From TMP-7 sp038212445 (GTDB lineage Bacteria > Acidobacteriota > Terriglobia > Bryobacterales > Bryobacteraceae): DNA of 64,000 nucleotides. The DNA lies in contig JBBQUM010000009.1 in the NCBI GenBank assembly GCA_038212445.1, positions 159,544-223,543 on the forward strand, read 5' to 3'. Below the pieces are notes generated by a model, which saw only the letters and a list, made by a program, of their open reading frames with translations, searched no databases and was not told the DNA's origin. Positions 43,636 to 52,797 of the stretch are shown here, piece after piece. Positions within the stretch are counted from its first letter, which is position 1; every line of letters starts with the position of its first letter. The position numbers and the translations under genes were made by a program.

Positions 43636-44043
43636 ACTTTGGGAGACACACAGTGCCATCTCAAACTCTGAAGTTTGTGATCTGTGCGAAGTAGCGAGCC
43701 GATGGAGTCCTGAAATTCAATTAGCGGATGAGTGTTCGGCATGGTCTGTCGCCAGAATGTCGACTATCATTACACTTTTTTACAATTGACGTTTAGCAAA
43801 GACACTGGTCGCATCCGAGTCCATACAAGTGTCAATCCCACTGCCCTTTCGCCGAAGACGGGACGGACGACATGAATGACCGGAGGCGAGTTTCGACGGG
43901 GTTAGGAATAACTGTTGGTAAGCCCTCCGATGGATGCAATCGAGGCGGGGACGTCTGATGCTCGAGAATCGCGAGGCAAAGCATCCATGGCGAGCGAAAA
44001 GACAGAAACGTTCCTTCGGTAACGCACCTCCTCTGAACAGCTT
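43636..44043. other. Intergenic stretch without a supported gene
   Basis: No conserved frame. AT-rich DNA at about 43768-43800 contains TTGACG but no well-spaced -10, so no promoter is called. An antisense frame of 220 residues over the next gene is a shadow. Confidence 0.5.
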
Positions 44044-44826
44044 ATGCGCCGATTCCTCTTTGCCCTTCTCGCGCTGTGCCCGCTCGCAGCGCAACAACCG
44101 TTCATAACTGACGATGCTGATGTGACCGAGCGACATCATTTTCATCTTGAGCTCATAACCGAGCATGATGGGTTGCAGCACGAGGCATTTCCGAGCCTGC
44201 GACAGCAAACAACCCGCTTTCAGCTGACCTATGGGTTGCTTGATTGTGTCGAGATCGGCGTGGATTATCCATTCCTTTCCATCTTCAACGAGCGTCGCAG
44301 TGGCATTCCTAACGCGCTCGGTTTTGGTGACTTGGACTTTCAGGTCAAATACAACGTCAAGCAAGAACGAGAGCACTCGCGCTGGCCGGCCTTCAGCGTC
44401 GGCCTCTTCATTGAGGTACCGACGGGCGATACGTCGAATCAACTTGGGTCGGGTTTAGCCGACTACTGGTTGAACGGCATCGCGCAGAAGCGAATCACGG
44501 ATCGCCTCACGTTACATCTTAATTCAGGCATATTATTTTCCGGGAATACACTTACCGGAGTCGTTGGTATCCGATCGAACCGCGGTATCGTTTTCACCGG
44601 GGCTACATCGTTGACTTACCGAGTAAACGATCGCTGGCTGGTTGGTGGAGAATTAGTTGGCGCTCTCACGAATCAGTTCGAACTAGGCAAAGGTCAACTG
44701 CAGACGCAAATTGGCGCGACGTACATACTGCGGAAGTCGCTTGGGCTAAATTTTGCCGTCACGACGGGGCGTTTCGAGGGTAGTCCGAGGGTTGGTGGCG
44801 CAATCGGTGTCGCGGTTGATTTTTAG
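44044..44826 (+). CDS. Outer-membrane beta-barrel protein (phenol-degradation 'MetA' transporter-like)
   Basis: A 260-residue exported protein (signal MRRFLFALLALCPLAAQQ). The mature sequence is an alternating series of amphipathic strands (HHFHLELITEHDG, RFQLTYGLLDCVEIGVDYPF, GFGDLDFQVKYNVK, FSVGLFIEVPTGD, GLNFAVTTGRFE) ending with VAVDF, typical of outer-membrane barrels. The motifs GFGDLDFQVKYN and GDTSNQLGSG resemble the 'MetA-pathway of phenol degradation' family, whose function is poorly defined. The gene stands alone with a clear hairpin after it. Confidence 0.75.
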   Translation: MRRFLFALLALCPLAAQQPFITDDADVTERHHFHLELITEHDGLQHEAFPSLRQQTTRFQLTYGLLDCVEIGVDYPFLSIFNERRSGIPNALGFGDLDFQVKYNVKQEREHSRWPAFSVGLFIEVPTGDTSNQLGSGLADYWLNGIAQKRITDRLTLHLNSGILFSGNTLTGVVGIRSNRGIVFTGATSLTYRVNDRWLVGGELVGALTNQFELGKGQLQTQIGATYILRKSLGLNFAVTTGRFEGSPRVGGAIGVAVDF

Positions 44827-44911
44827 CGCCTTCGGGAGCCGCGCGCGTGTTATCCAGCTCGATTTGAGGCAGTCAACGCTACACGGGATTTGAAGAACCG
44901 TCTGAATCCTT

Positions 44912-44941
44912 CGAGTGGGACAGCTCAGGCTGTCCCGCTCG
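44912..44941. terminator. Strong hairpin between the barrel gene and vgrG
   Basis: Arms CGAGTGGGACAGC (44912-44924) and GCTGTCCCGCTCG (44929-44941) pair over 13 positions with one G-T wobble around the tetraloop TCAG. There is no U-run, so it may act as a terminator with help, or be a dispersed palindrome. Confidence 0.5.
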
Positions 44942-45066
44942 TGCTGCCCCGCTCGTGGTGCTGCCTTTCGATTCATAGACACGCCTGCCGCCTTTGAAAC
45001 GAAACGCTTCCGTGCCCACTAAGTGCTCAACAGCCGGAAGCAATTTCCGATTCGACGGATGGGCAC

Positions 45067-46674
45067 ATGGCGGTAAGCTATCTTCAGATCACGGTGGCGG
45101 GCGAGACGATCGGTGACGCCCTGTTGGGGCAGGTAGTAGTCGAGCAACGGCTCAATCGACATTGGACCTGCCGGATCATTCTGCGGCAGACCGAGGATAG
45201 TCGATTTGCAGTCGAGGACGCAATCGGCCGTTCCGTGACAGTCAAGGCCTTTAATGAAGATGAAGAGCCTGTTGTCCTGTTCGACGGTCTCATTCGATCA
45301 GTAGCGCTGAAGTATGAGGTGTACGGCAGCTAGACGGCCGAATTGAAGGCCGTAACTAAAAGCTACAAGCTCAGCCTGACTCCGCGCAAAGCATATTATG
45401 CGGAGAAGCCGCTCCGGGCCATTGCCGTGGAACTGGCGACGCGCGCGGGGATTGAAGTGACGGTCGAACATCCGGACAAGCGCAAGTTGAACTACGTTCA
45501 ATGGGCCGAGACGGACTTCGATTTCCTGAACCGATTGGTGGACGATCACGGCTGCTGGATGCGTCCGTCGGCGGAAGGCATTCAGATTCATGATGAGTTC
45601 CAGGAACCCGCCGGTCAGCCTTTGCAATGGCGAGACGAATTCGGTCTGTTGGAGTTCAGCACGCGCGCGACTCTCGGCTCGCCCTCGTTTAGTGGGTGCC
45701 ACTACGATCACCACCAGATGGACAGTCAGTCCTGGGAGTCGGTAAGCGAGGAACCGTCGTTCTTTGGCTCAATCGACCCGCTGGTTGAGGCGCTCAAGAC
45801 TCAATCCCAGCAACTGCCGTCAGGCTATCTGCATCAACGCTCACGGGCCGTGAAGCTGGATGAGTTTGCTGCCGTACTCAAAAAGGAAAGTGTCCGTTCC
45901 ATTGGTGGGAACGTGACGGGGCGGGGCCGAAGCCGCGACCCGGGATTGAAGCCTGGAGACAAGGTCAACATCGCGGGTCCGCTCGATGCAGAAGGTCTTT
46001 ATGGCCTGACCGCCGTTCGGCATCGCTGGACTCCTGAAGGGTACATGAATACGTTCAGTTGTACTCCCTGGAAGGACTACATAAATCCACAATCGCCGCG
46101 AATGCGGCGGTGGTTCGGGCTCGTTCCGGCGCGAGTTGTAGAACATAATGACCCGAAGAAGATGGGTCGTGTACGGGTACAGTACATTTGGCAGGAGGAA
46201 GGTCCCTCGCACTGGGCGCGGATGATGACTCCGCACGCGGGCGCCGATCGAGGATTCATGTTCCTACCGGAAAAAGGCGATGAAGTCATCGTGGGTTTCG
46301 AAGATGGCGATCCGGAGAGGCCAGTTATCCTCGGCTGCCTGTGGAACGGCATCGATCAGGCACCGCGGCAGGATTTTTGGGGCGGCGACATAGATCAGAA
46401 CGACGTAAAGCGGATAATGACCAAGAGCGGTCACCGGGTCCAGTTCGTCGACAAACCCGGCAAAGAGTCAATCGTGATGGCGACGCCTCGCTTCTTGAAG
46501 GTGTCTCTGATTGAAACTACGGATGAGACCGGGCGATCGATGTTGACGCTGCACTCCGACAACGGCGACATCTTCCTGAGCGCACCGAACGGCCGCATCC
46601 ACATGCTCAGCAAATATTATTCCCGCGAGGTGGGTGAACCGGCGCTCGATACCGCGAATCCTACGCCTGAATAA
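45067..46674 (+). pseudogene. vgrG: VgrG-like spike protein with an in-frame TAG after codon 88
   Basis: The frame from ATG 45067 to TAA 46674 encodes a 535-residue VgrG-like spike, but codon 89 (45331-45333) is TAG, in the family context YEVYGS-stop-TAELKAV, where a tyrosine is likely. The part after it holds the gp27-like domain (YAEKPLRAIAVELATRAG, TDFDFLNRLVDDHGCWM) and the gp5 OB-fold (VVEHNDPKKMGRVRVQYIW...LPEKGDEVIVGFEDGDPERPVILGCLWNG), followed by a short stalk. A TTG at 45343 could start the larger part on its own, but the N-terminal strands would be missing. It heads a cluster with three spike-associated paralogues; no sheath or baseplate genes are visible, so an orphan type VI or contractile-injection spike locus is likely. 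Confidence 0.82.
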
Positions 46675-46675
46675 T

Positions 46676-47359
46676 ATGAGCGTATTCGATGGCAAAACCG
46701 CAACGCGCCTGGCTGTGGCCGACCCGAGCAAGGATCACCGGCTGCCGTCTCCGGCCTCACTGTCTTTCGCCGCGATCGCTGGTCCCAGCCCCCTGAAATC
46801 GACTCTTGGGCAGCACTGCGAACTTGTCCATGGCGATCATTGGGACGAAACTTCGCGCACGTTCACGCAACACGTAGGTCGTGACGTTGCGACGACGGTG
46901 ATGCATAACCAGAGCCATAAGGTGATGAGGCACCAACAAGTGACCGTTGCCGGTCATCACAAGGAAACATTGGCCTCAGTTTGCAGGCAGACTGTTCTGG
47001 GGCCTCACCAGATCTTCAACGGAACCGTTCGTAACGAGACACGGCTCGGTGCATACACCGAAGTGTACGGGAAGGAGGAGATACACGACGACCAGGACGG
47101 AAACACCATCGTTGGCGTGGATCACGACGAGCGGTTCAAAAGCTCGACTCTGACACACTATCTGGATGTCCAGAGCTTCGGAATGGCATTTTCTCTGGTT
47201 GGTATCACGTTGGGAGCATATGGGGCGGGTATCGCGTTGAAGCTTTTCCTCGACTTTTCTTTGGCGCTGGTACACGCCGAGGCAACCCTCCTGCACATGG
47301 AGTCACATCTGCACCACACCGAGGACCATGACGGGCCCCCCGGCCTGCCGGCAGTCTGA
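46676..47359 (+). CDS. Spike-associated protein, paralogue 1 of 3
   Basis: Starts MSVFDGKTATRLAV two bases after the vgrG stop. The central motif shared by all three paralogues is HKETLA-x2-CRQ-x2-LGP, NGTVRNE-x-RLGA, VYGKEEIHDD and DHDERF (about residues 95-165). The preceding segment consists of short beta repeats like the needle stalk of VgrG (VTVAGHHKET). The C-terminal third is hydrophobic (FSLVGITLGAYGAGIALKL) and ends in a His/Glu-rich stretch, LHMESHLHHTEDH. It could be an effector or a spike extension carried by VgrG. No enzymatic motif is visible. Confidence 0.75.
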   Translation: MSVFDGKTATRLAVADPSKDHRLPSPASLSFAAIAGPSPLKSTLGQHCELVHGDHWDETSRTFTQHVGRDVATTVMHNQSHKVMRHQQVTVAGHHKETLASVCRQTVLGPHQIFNGTVRNETRLGAYTEVYGKEEIHDDQDGNTIVGVDHDERFKSSTLTHYLDVQSFGMAFSLVGITLGAYGAGIALKLFLDFSLALVHAEATLLHMESHLHHTEDHDGPPGLPAV

Positions 47360-48018
47360 TGGGCGTGTTCGATTCCAACACGAAGACGCTGCTGGCGGTG
47401 GCCGACCCAGGCACGGACCATCTCCTGCCACGTTCAGCCTCTCTCCACTGGAAGAGCATTGCGAACGTCCACGCTCTCGCGGGGACACATGGGTACCAAG
47501 CGCGCCTCGTTCATGGAGAACGAATACGCAAAGTCTCCTGTTCGCAGAAGGTCAATATCGCGCGGAATCTGCGGACAACTGTGGGCCGTGATCATGTTCT
47601 AAAAGTCGGAGGCGATCAGAAGATTGTGATAGTGGGCGAGCACAAGGAGACGATAGCGGGCCGCTGCCAGCAGTCGATCCTGGGTCCGCATATTGTTCTC
47701 AACGGAACTGTCCGAAATGAGTTGCGCCTGGGCGCGCGAACTTTGGTCTATGGAGGTCACGAGGTGACGGATACCAATTCTGGCAATTTCGTGACTGCAA
47801 CGGATCACGATGAGCGCTATGGTATCTCGATCGCGCACCATACCTTCGACTATCAATTTCTTGGAATCAGTTTTCAATTGATGGGAGTACAACTGATTGG
47901 TTATCTCTTGACACTATCGGCAACTGCCTTGGACGCAGTGCTCGCTTTGATGCACCTTGAACTAGTGTTGAGCTTTTACGAACACCACGTGATTCATGCC
48001 GAGCTACACGTTTGTTGA
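47359..48018 (+). CDS. Spike-associated protein, paralogue 2 of 3
   Basis: ATG overlaps the previous stop (TGATG), so it is translationally coupled. It shares HKETIAGRCQQSILGP, NGTVRNELRLGA, VYGGHEVTD and TDHDERY with its neighbours. Its stalk segment (NLRTTVGRDHVLKVGGDQKIVIVGEH) is the clearest needle-like repeat of the three. The tail is strongly hydrophobic (FLGISFQLMGVQLIGYLLTL, DAVLALMHLELVL) and ends FYEHHVIHAELHVC. One insertion into membranes or a hydrophobic trimer core are both possible. Confidence 0.75.
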   Translation: MGVFDSNTKTLLAVADPGTDHLLPRSASLHWKSIANVHALAGTHGYQARLVHGERIRKVSCSQKVNIARNLRTTVGRDHVLKVGGDQKIVIVGEHKETIAGRCQQSILGPHIVLNGTVRNELRLGARTLVYGGHEVTDTNSGNFVTATDHDERYGISIAHHTFDYQFLGISFQLMGVQLIGYLLTLSATALDAVLALMHLELVLSFYEHHVIHAELHVC

Positions 48019-48025
48019 GATTGAT

Positions 48026-48760
48026 ATGGGAACATTCGACCGTAAGACTTTGATACCCCTCGCGACTAAGGACCCACGTTCAGATAAGACGCTACCGAAT
48101 CCGCGTTCGCTCACATGGGCACACGTGACTTCACGCGTAGCCCTGAAGGGCGCCGAGGGTGAACACGCCCAGTTGATTCACGGTGACCAGTGGCAGGAGT
48201 TCCGCGGAAGCGTGATAGAGAACATCCATATAGACTCACGGTCAACGATCGACCGTAACGAGACGCACACTATCCAGGGTTCTCAACAGATCCAGATCGG
48301 TGGCAATCACAAAGAAACGCTGGCGCAATCTTGCCGCCAAAGCAACCTTGGCCCGCAGGTCGTAATGAACGGCACGGTGCGGAACGAACTGAGGATGGGG
48401 GCGGCCACCTTGGTGTACGGAAAGCACGAAATCCACGACGACAACGACGGAAAGGTCGTCTACGGAGATAACCACGAGGAAAAATACAACGACTCCTTCG
48501 CGGCTCATCTCGAGGATCACCAGACGATCGGTGCTCAACTTGGTTTCGTCGCGGCCCAGGCGCAGATTACGGGCGCCTCGGCGGTGGCGCGTGGGATCGA
48601 TGGCTCGTTGGTAGTGGTGCATGGCGAAGCCACGCTTGTGCACGGCGAGGTTCACATCATGCATATGGAGAATCACGGTCCACCGAAGCCGTCCAGCATA
48701 CCGCCCGAACCAGCCGCCAGCAGCCAACCGCCCACGACGGCGATCTCCCATATCGCCTAG
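48026..48760 (+). CDS. Spike-associated protein, paralogue 3 of 3
   Basis: ATG 48026 (MGTFDRKTLIPLATKD) was chosen because it aligns with the starts of paralogues 1 and 2. The shared core is HKETLAQSCRQSNLGP, NGTVRNELRMGA, VYGKHEIHDDNDG and NHEEKY. The C-terminal third is only mildly hydrophobic, then turns into LVHGEVHIMHMENHG and a Pro/Ser-rich end. The order of conservation suggests that copies 1 and 3 are closer in the core. Confidence 0.75.
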   Translation: MGTFDRKTLIPLATKDPRSDKTLPNPRSLTWAHVTSRVALKGAEGEHAQLIHGDQWQEFRGSVIENIHIDSRSTIDRNETHTIQGSQQIQIGGNHKETLAQSCRQSNLGPQVVMNGTVRNELRMGAATLVYGKHEIHDDNDGKVVYGDNHEEKYNDSFAAHLEDHQTIGAQLGFVAAQAQITGASAVARGIDGSLVVVHGEATLVHGEVHIMHMENHGPPKPSSIPPEPAASSQPPTTAISHIA

Positions 48761-48835
48761 CCAGGAGTCCATTGTGAATCCTTCGTCAGGAGTCCGACAC
48801 CGCCTGGAAGCAGTTGCCAAGGGGGACACGAGTCC

Positions 48836-49618
48836 GTGGCAGTACGCCGATTCTTTGAGTCGTGCTGGCTCTACTGGCTCCCGTCGGACACGTTTCCGAT
48901 GAGGAGCGAACAGCGACGCTGGGCCCTTCGTTTTCTGGACGAATTCACGGCAGCGTTACAGAAGACACTGAAGCTCGAACCGAAACAGTTTCTGCAGACT
49001 GGACTGCTTTCCTCAACGGTCCGGGATGTCTTGACAAATCATGCTTTGGATATCCAGACTTTGCCTGGAATCACCTGCCCCGCACCGGGCGGCGTCATGG
49101 AACGTGCGGATCTTGGCAGTTGTGTCTGGTTTCCCGGGGACCAAGCCGAACAACAGCGTGATCTGTTCTTCGGCCATGGGGCCATGACCATCTGGTATGT
49201 CGCACACGACGAGAGCACGGAAGCGCCTGCCATGCCGGTATCCCAGGCCGTACGGGCGCACCCGATGTTCTCCCGAGTCTTTGAGTCATTTAACGTCGAT
49301 CAGATGTTCTCAAATCTGTTTGCTACCCGTCACCGGGCGCTGGCGAATAGTAAACAGTTTACGGCTGATCTTAAAGACAGGGCACCTGAGGTGAAAGGCA
49401 CTTTGTTCGTGGTGCCCTTATTCGCCGTGAATGATTTCTTCGTCAACAATGTCGCGATAATTTCAAAGTGGTTTGATGTCTTCGAGGTCTACGTTCGAGA
49501 AAGTCCTGGCGACAGCGGCATACTGCTTGCCTCTAAAACCGATTTAACGGATGTCATTTCCGCGGTGGTCGCCAAGATCGCTCCTGAACCGGGCGAGGCA
49601 CGAACGAATGAGCGGTGA
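48836..49618 (+). CDS. Uncharacterised protein of the spike locus (possibly frameshifted at its 5' end)
   Basis: A 260-residue soluble protein without signal peptide or membrane span; motifs RFFESCWLYWLPSDTFPM, LFFGHGAMTIWYVAHDE and GTLFVVPLFAVNDFFVNNVAIISKWFDVFEVYVRE. I do not recognise the family. A better ribosome-binding site (AGGAG) precedes a GTG at 48774 in another frame, encoding MNPSSGVRHRLEAVAKGDTSPWQYA, which would join RRFFESCW if one base were added near 48850. So the true protein may be about 280 residues and split by a one-base deletion. The 11-base overlap with the next gene argues for a joint role, perhaps as chaperone or immunity. Confidence 0.6.
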   Translation: MAVRRFFESCWLYWLPSDTFPMRSEQRRWALRFLDEFTAALQKTLKLEPKQFLQTGLLSSTVRDVLTNHALDIQTLPGITCPAPGGVMERADLGSCVWFPGDQAEQQRDLFFGHGAMTIWYVAHDESTEAPAMPVSQAVRAHPMFSRVFESFNVDQMFSNLFATRHRALANSKQFTADLKDRAPEVKGTLFVVPLFAVNDFFVNNVAIISKWFDVFEVYVRESPGDSGILLASKTDLTDVISAVVAKIAPEPGEARTNER

Positions 49619-50366
49619 AGTCAACCCCAAGACAGTCCAGATTCAGCTACTGCCATCACGGGCGGGATGGGAAGTCTACCGGCTGCCGGTGTCGCAGTTT
49701 AACATCCCAACGGAGGAGTGCACCCGCCTATATTCGGCGGTTCGCCGCATCCGTGACGCTTTGGTTCGCGAACGTAGTCTTCATCATGAGGCGTTCATTC
49801 AACTCGAGCAGTTTGAAGAGAAAGAGGCGCGAACCATTTTCGCTGCGCATTCGAAAGAATGGATTCCTGAGATCGGGCTAGGGGTATGGCCCGATCGCGA
49901 TCCCCCGGCCGTCTGGACAAAGGAAGAGTTTCGGAGCGCACCACCCGGCGAGCGAGTCCGGCCACTGATGTACAACGTGTTTCAGATCAGCACAACGCCG
50001 GCTGCCCGCCGCCGAGCTGTTGAAGTGTTGTTCCGCTTTGGAGCGATGATGGAGATTCTTACCTCGCTAGGCCCGGACAGCTTGTTCGAAGGCATGACCG
50101 AGGAACTGCTGCCTCCAATTCAGGATCCGTCCTACACCTGCTTCTCCTACTACGTTCCGCTGCTCGAGGCCAAGACAGTCACAGCGGCACCGATCGAGCA
50201 GATGGAGCGATGGTGCCGGGGAATTAGCGTTTACATCCGGCAGAGTTTCGAGGATCGGGGCGTTCTAATTCTTTCGCGCGATCCAATTGGACGTGTGATC
50301 GAGGCCCTTGGCGCCGTTCCCGAGGACAGCGGGAAGACCAGTTGGCTGATTCCGGACATTGGGTGA
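49608..50366 (+). CDS. Uncharacterised protein of the spike locus
   Basis: ATG 49608 (MSGEVNPKTVQIQLL) overlaps the preceding gene by 11 bases. The 252-residue product is soluble and acidic, with no signal peptide. Segments RLPVSQFNIPTEECTRLYSAVRRIRDALVRER and FSYYVPLLEAKTVTAAPIEQMERWCRGISVYIRQSFEDRGVLILSRDP are visible. I recognise no domain. As last gene of the spike cluster it may be an immunity or loading factor; this is inference from position only. Confidence 0.65.
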   Translation: MSGEVNPKTVQIQLLPSRAGWEVYRLPVSQFNIPTEECTRLYSAVRRIRDALVRERSLHHEAFIQLEQFEEKEARTIFAAHSKEWIPEIGLGVWPDRDPPAVWTKEEFRSAPPGERVRPLMYNVFQISTTPAARRRAVEVLFRFGAMMEILTSLGPDSLFEGMTEELLPPIQDPSYTCFSYYVPLLEAKTVTAAPIEQMERWCRGISVYIRQSFEDRGVLILSRDPIGRVIEALGAVPEDSGKTSWLIPDIG

Positions 50367-50627
50367 GAGTCTAACAAGGGATCGGCTCCTAGGGGCCGCG
50401 GGTGAAGCAGGATTCCGGATGCTAATGGTCCTAATATTCCGAACGTGAATAATGCCGGTGTTCCAGGCCATTATAAGGATGCCGACTGGCTCCTTCCACC
50501 GCGCGTGTATTCTCCTGATAGATTCTGATCGGTCATGAGTGGAAGTGATCTTGAGCCCATTGCTCCAGGCTAACCTACTGCAATCATCAGCTTATCTATT
50601 GTTGTAAAATTCAACATTATATTTCCA

Positions 50628-50656
50628 TTGACTCCGAGTCCGACCGCCCCTAGTAT
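50628..50656 (+). promoter_or_regulatory. Predicted sigma-70-type promoter of the nine-heme cytochrome gene
   Basis: TTGACT (50628-50633), 17 bases, TAGTAT (50651-50656). Transcription would start near 50663, leaving a 5' leader of about 90 bases that contains the inverted repeat at 50668-50698. The surrounding 385-base gap (50367-50751) is AT-rich and holds no gene. Confidence 0.6.
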
Positions 50657-50667
50657 GGAATCAAATC

Positions 50668-50698
50668 TAATAGTACCTTGTGATAGATAGTACTATTA
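50668..50698. promoter_or_regulatory. 9-bp perfect inverted repeat in the cytochrome leader
   Basis: TAATAGTAC (50668-50676) and GTACTATTA (50690-50698) are exact reverse complements 13 bases apart, starting about five bases after the predicted transcription start. The layout suits an operator for a dimeric repressor; as RNA the stem would be weak. Confidence 0.5.
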
Positions 50699-50751
50699 TC
50701 AAACTGGGCATGGAGATTTAGCAGTGACAAAACAACAAAGGAGCAGACTCG

Positions 50752-52782
50752 ATGAAGTCACGTTGTCACCTTTTGTTGCTCTCTGCCCTGAGCATTTCAG
50801 TTTTGTGGACTCCAGTGACGGCTCAAACAAAATTGATCCGTCCTGTGGTGCGCAACGACGAGGGCAGCGCAACCCTTTCGGTAAGTCCAAACTCTATTAA
50901 CTTTAGTGCTGTAACTAACGGCGCTCCGGCAAGACAGCGGTTAACGGTGAACGCCGCAAGCCGCACCACATTTAATGCCAGTACCTCTGTGCAAAATGGC
51001 GTACGGAACTGGTTGAGCATTTCGCCTTCGGGCAGCCTGTCGACGAATCAGACCCTTACGGTCACGGCGAACCCGAGTGGACTCGCGGTGGGCAACTACA
51101 CCGGCGCGATTGTGCTCGCCGCCAGCGGCCGCAATCTCAGTCTGCCGGTCACTTTCGCCATCACATCCACAACCGGCGGCGGAGGTGGAGGCGGCACGGG
51201 CGCGTATAAACTCGTGGGCTGGAACGACCTGGGAATGCACTGCCAGGACGGCAAAGATTTTAGCGTATTTGCGGTGCTCCCCCCCTACAACACGATCCAC
51301 GCCCACCTCATCAATGCGAGCAACGGACTCGTGATAACTGATGTCGGCTACACGGTCACCTATGAAGCCGTCACCGACCCGCTCACCAACACTCGCAACA
51401 CCACGTCGACTGCCAAGACCAACTTCTGGAATTTCGCGTCGGCATTGGGCTTTGGCGCATTGACTCCGGATACAGGGCTGAAAGGCTACGCGATGCCAGG
51501 TGCCAGCAACACCCCGCAGACAATGAAATTCTCCACGTCGGATAATACGTGGATTGCTGAAGGCATTCCGATGATGCCTTATGCCGACGCCCCCCAGGCG
51601 CCCTTCCCGACCAACTACTTCCCGATGATGCGGCTCACGGCCAGAAATACGCTCGGCGCTGTACTCGCCACAACGGATATCGTGTTGCCCGTCTCTGACG
51701 AAATGAACTGCTCGGCTTGCCATTCTTCATCCACGGGCACCGCGGCTGCAAAACCGGCCTCCGGCTGGGTGAATAACGCTGACCTTGCGAAGGACGTGAA
51801 GCTTAATATCCTGCGCAAACATGATGAGCGGTTCGCTTCCACACCACTATTTAAAACTGCTGCCGGACAAACCGGTATCAACGCTGCCGGCCTTGAGGCT
51901 AGTTCTAAAACCAAACCGTTCCTTTGCGCCAGTTGCCACGGATCTAATGCACTGGGACTGGCGGGCGTGGGCGGAGTTCAGCCGCTGACGACGGCCATGC
52001 ACTCGCTTCATTCCAATGTGACCGACCCGGCCACAGGCGCCTCCATGGACAGCGGCACGGTTCGCGATACCTGCTATCGCTGTCACCCAGGCCCTGACAC
52101 AAAGTGCCTTCGCGGCGCGATGGCCACTCTCAAAACGGGCACCGGCGCCAACGCGGTGGAATGCCAGAGTTGCCACGGCACCATGAATACCGTGGCCGTC
52201 GCCACTCGCAGTGGCTGGCTGGACGAGCCGGGCTGCCAGAGTTGCCATACCGGCACAGCGACCAACAACAACGGGCAGATCGCCTACACCTCGGTGTTTT
52301 CTAGCGGCTCACTGGTGCGCACGGCGATCAACCAGACGTTCGCCACCAACCCCAACACTCCTGCCGCCGGTCTCTCCCTGTACCGTTTCTCAAAGGGGCA
52401 TGGCGGGCTACAGTGTGAAGCCTGCCACGGCTCGACTCACGCCGAATATTCCACTCCAGTGGTGAATGACAACGTGCAAAGCACAGCCCTCCAAGGTCAC
52501 ACAGGAATGCTTGCCGAGTGCACGGCTTGCCATACGACGGTGCCCGGCAATGTTACAGGCGGTCCGCACGGTCTCCACCCAATCGGCGCATCCTGGGTGA
52601 GTGGTCACCAGAGCGCCGCAGAATCGAACCGGTCGGCCTGTCAAAGCTGCCATGGGACCGACTATCGCGGCACGATCCTGTCGAAGATGCAGGCTGACCG
52701 GACGATGGCCGGGACGTCGTTCCCGCGGGGTACAGTGATCGGCTGTTACAGCTGCCACAATGGCCCCAACGGCGGCGGGTAA
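50752..52782 (+). CDS. Exported nine-heme cytochrome c with N-terminal BACON domain
   Basis: ATG 50752 follows AAAGGAG. A signal peptide (to about residue 24, VTAQ) precedes a BACON-like Ig domain (about 40-135: LSVSPNSINFSAVTNGAPARQRL...SLPVTFAIT) and a poly-Gly linker. The next 190 residues (YKLVGWNDLGMHCQDGKDFSVFAVLPPYNTIHAHL...) have no haem motif. From about residue 320, nine C-x2-CH motifs appear: CSACH, CASCH, CYRCH, CQSCH, CQSCH, CEACH, CTACH, CQSCH, CYSCH. It probably moves electrons in the periplasm or at the outer surface. BACON domains usually target carbohydrate or mucin, so a link between polysaccharide contact and redox is possible but unproven. It has no neighbouring respiratory genes. 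Confidence 0.88.
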   Translation: MKSRCHLLLLSALSISVLWTPVTAQTKLIRPVVRNDEGSATLSVSPNSINFSAVTNGAPARQRLTVNAASRTTFNASTSVQNGVRNWLSISPSGSLSTNQTLTVTANPSGLAVGNYTGAIVLAASGRNLSLPVTFAITSTTGGGGGGGTGAYKLVGWNDLGMHCQDGKDFSVFAVLPPYNTIHAHLINASNGLVITDVGYTVTYEAVTDPLTNTRNTTSTAKTNFWNFASALGFGALTPDTGLKGYAMPGASNTPQTMKFSTSDNTWIAEGIPMMPYADAPQAPFPTNYFPMMRLTARNTLGAVLATTDIVLPVSDEMNCSACHSSSTGTAAAKPASGWVNNADLAKDVKLNILRKHDERFASTPLFKTAAGQTGINAAGLEASSKTKPFLCASCHGSNALGLAGVGGVQPLTTAMHSLHSNVTDPATGASMDSGTVRDTCYRCHPGPDTKCLRGAMATLKTGTGANAVECQSCHGTMNTVAVATRSGWLDEPGCQSCHTGTATNNNGQIAYTSVFSSGSLVRTAINQTFATNPNTPAAGLSLYRFSKGHGGLQCEACHGSTHAEYSTPVVNDNVQSTALQGHTGMLAECTACHTTVPGNVTGGPHGLHPIGASWVSGHQSAAESNRSACQSCHGTDYRGTILSKMQADRTMAGTSFPRGTVIGCYSCHNGPNGGG

Positions 52783-52797
52783 CCGCTGATTTCCTGC

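Noticed and set aside
43780..44442. 220-residue minus-strand ORF
   Set aside because: Antisense to the outer-membrane barrel gene, no start signal and no domain.
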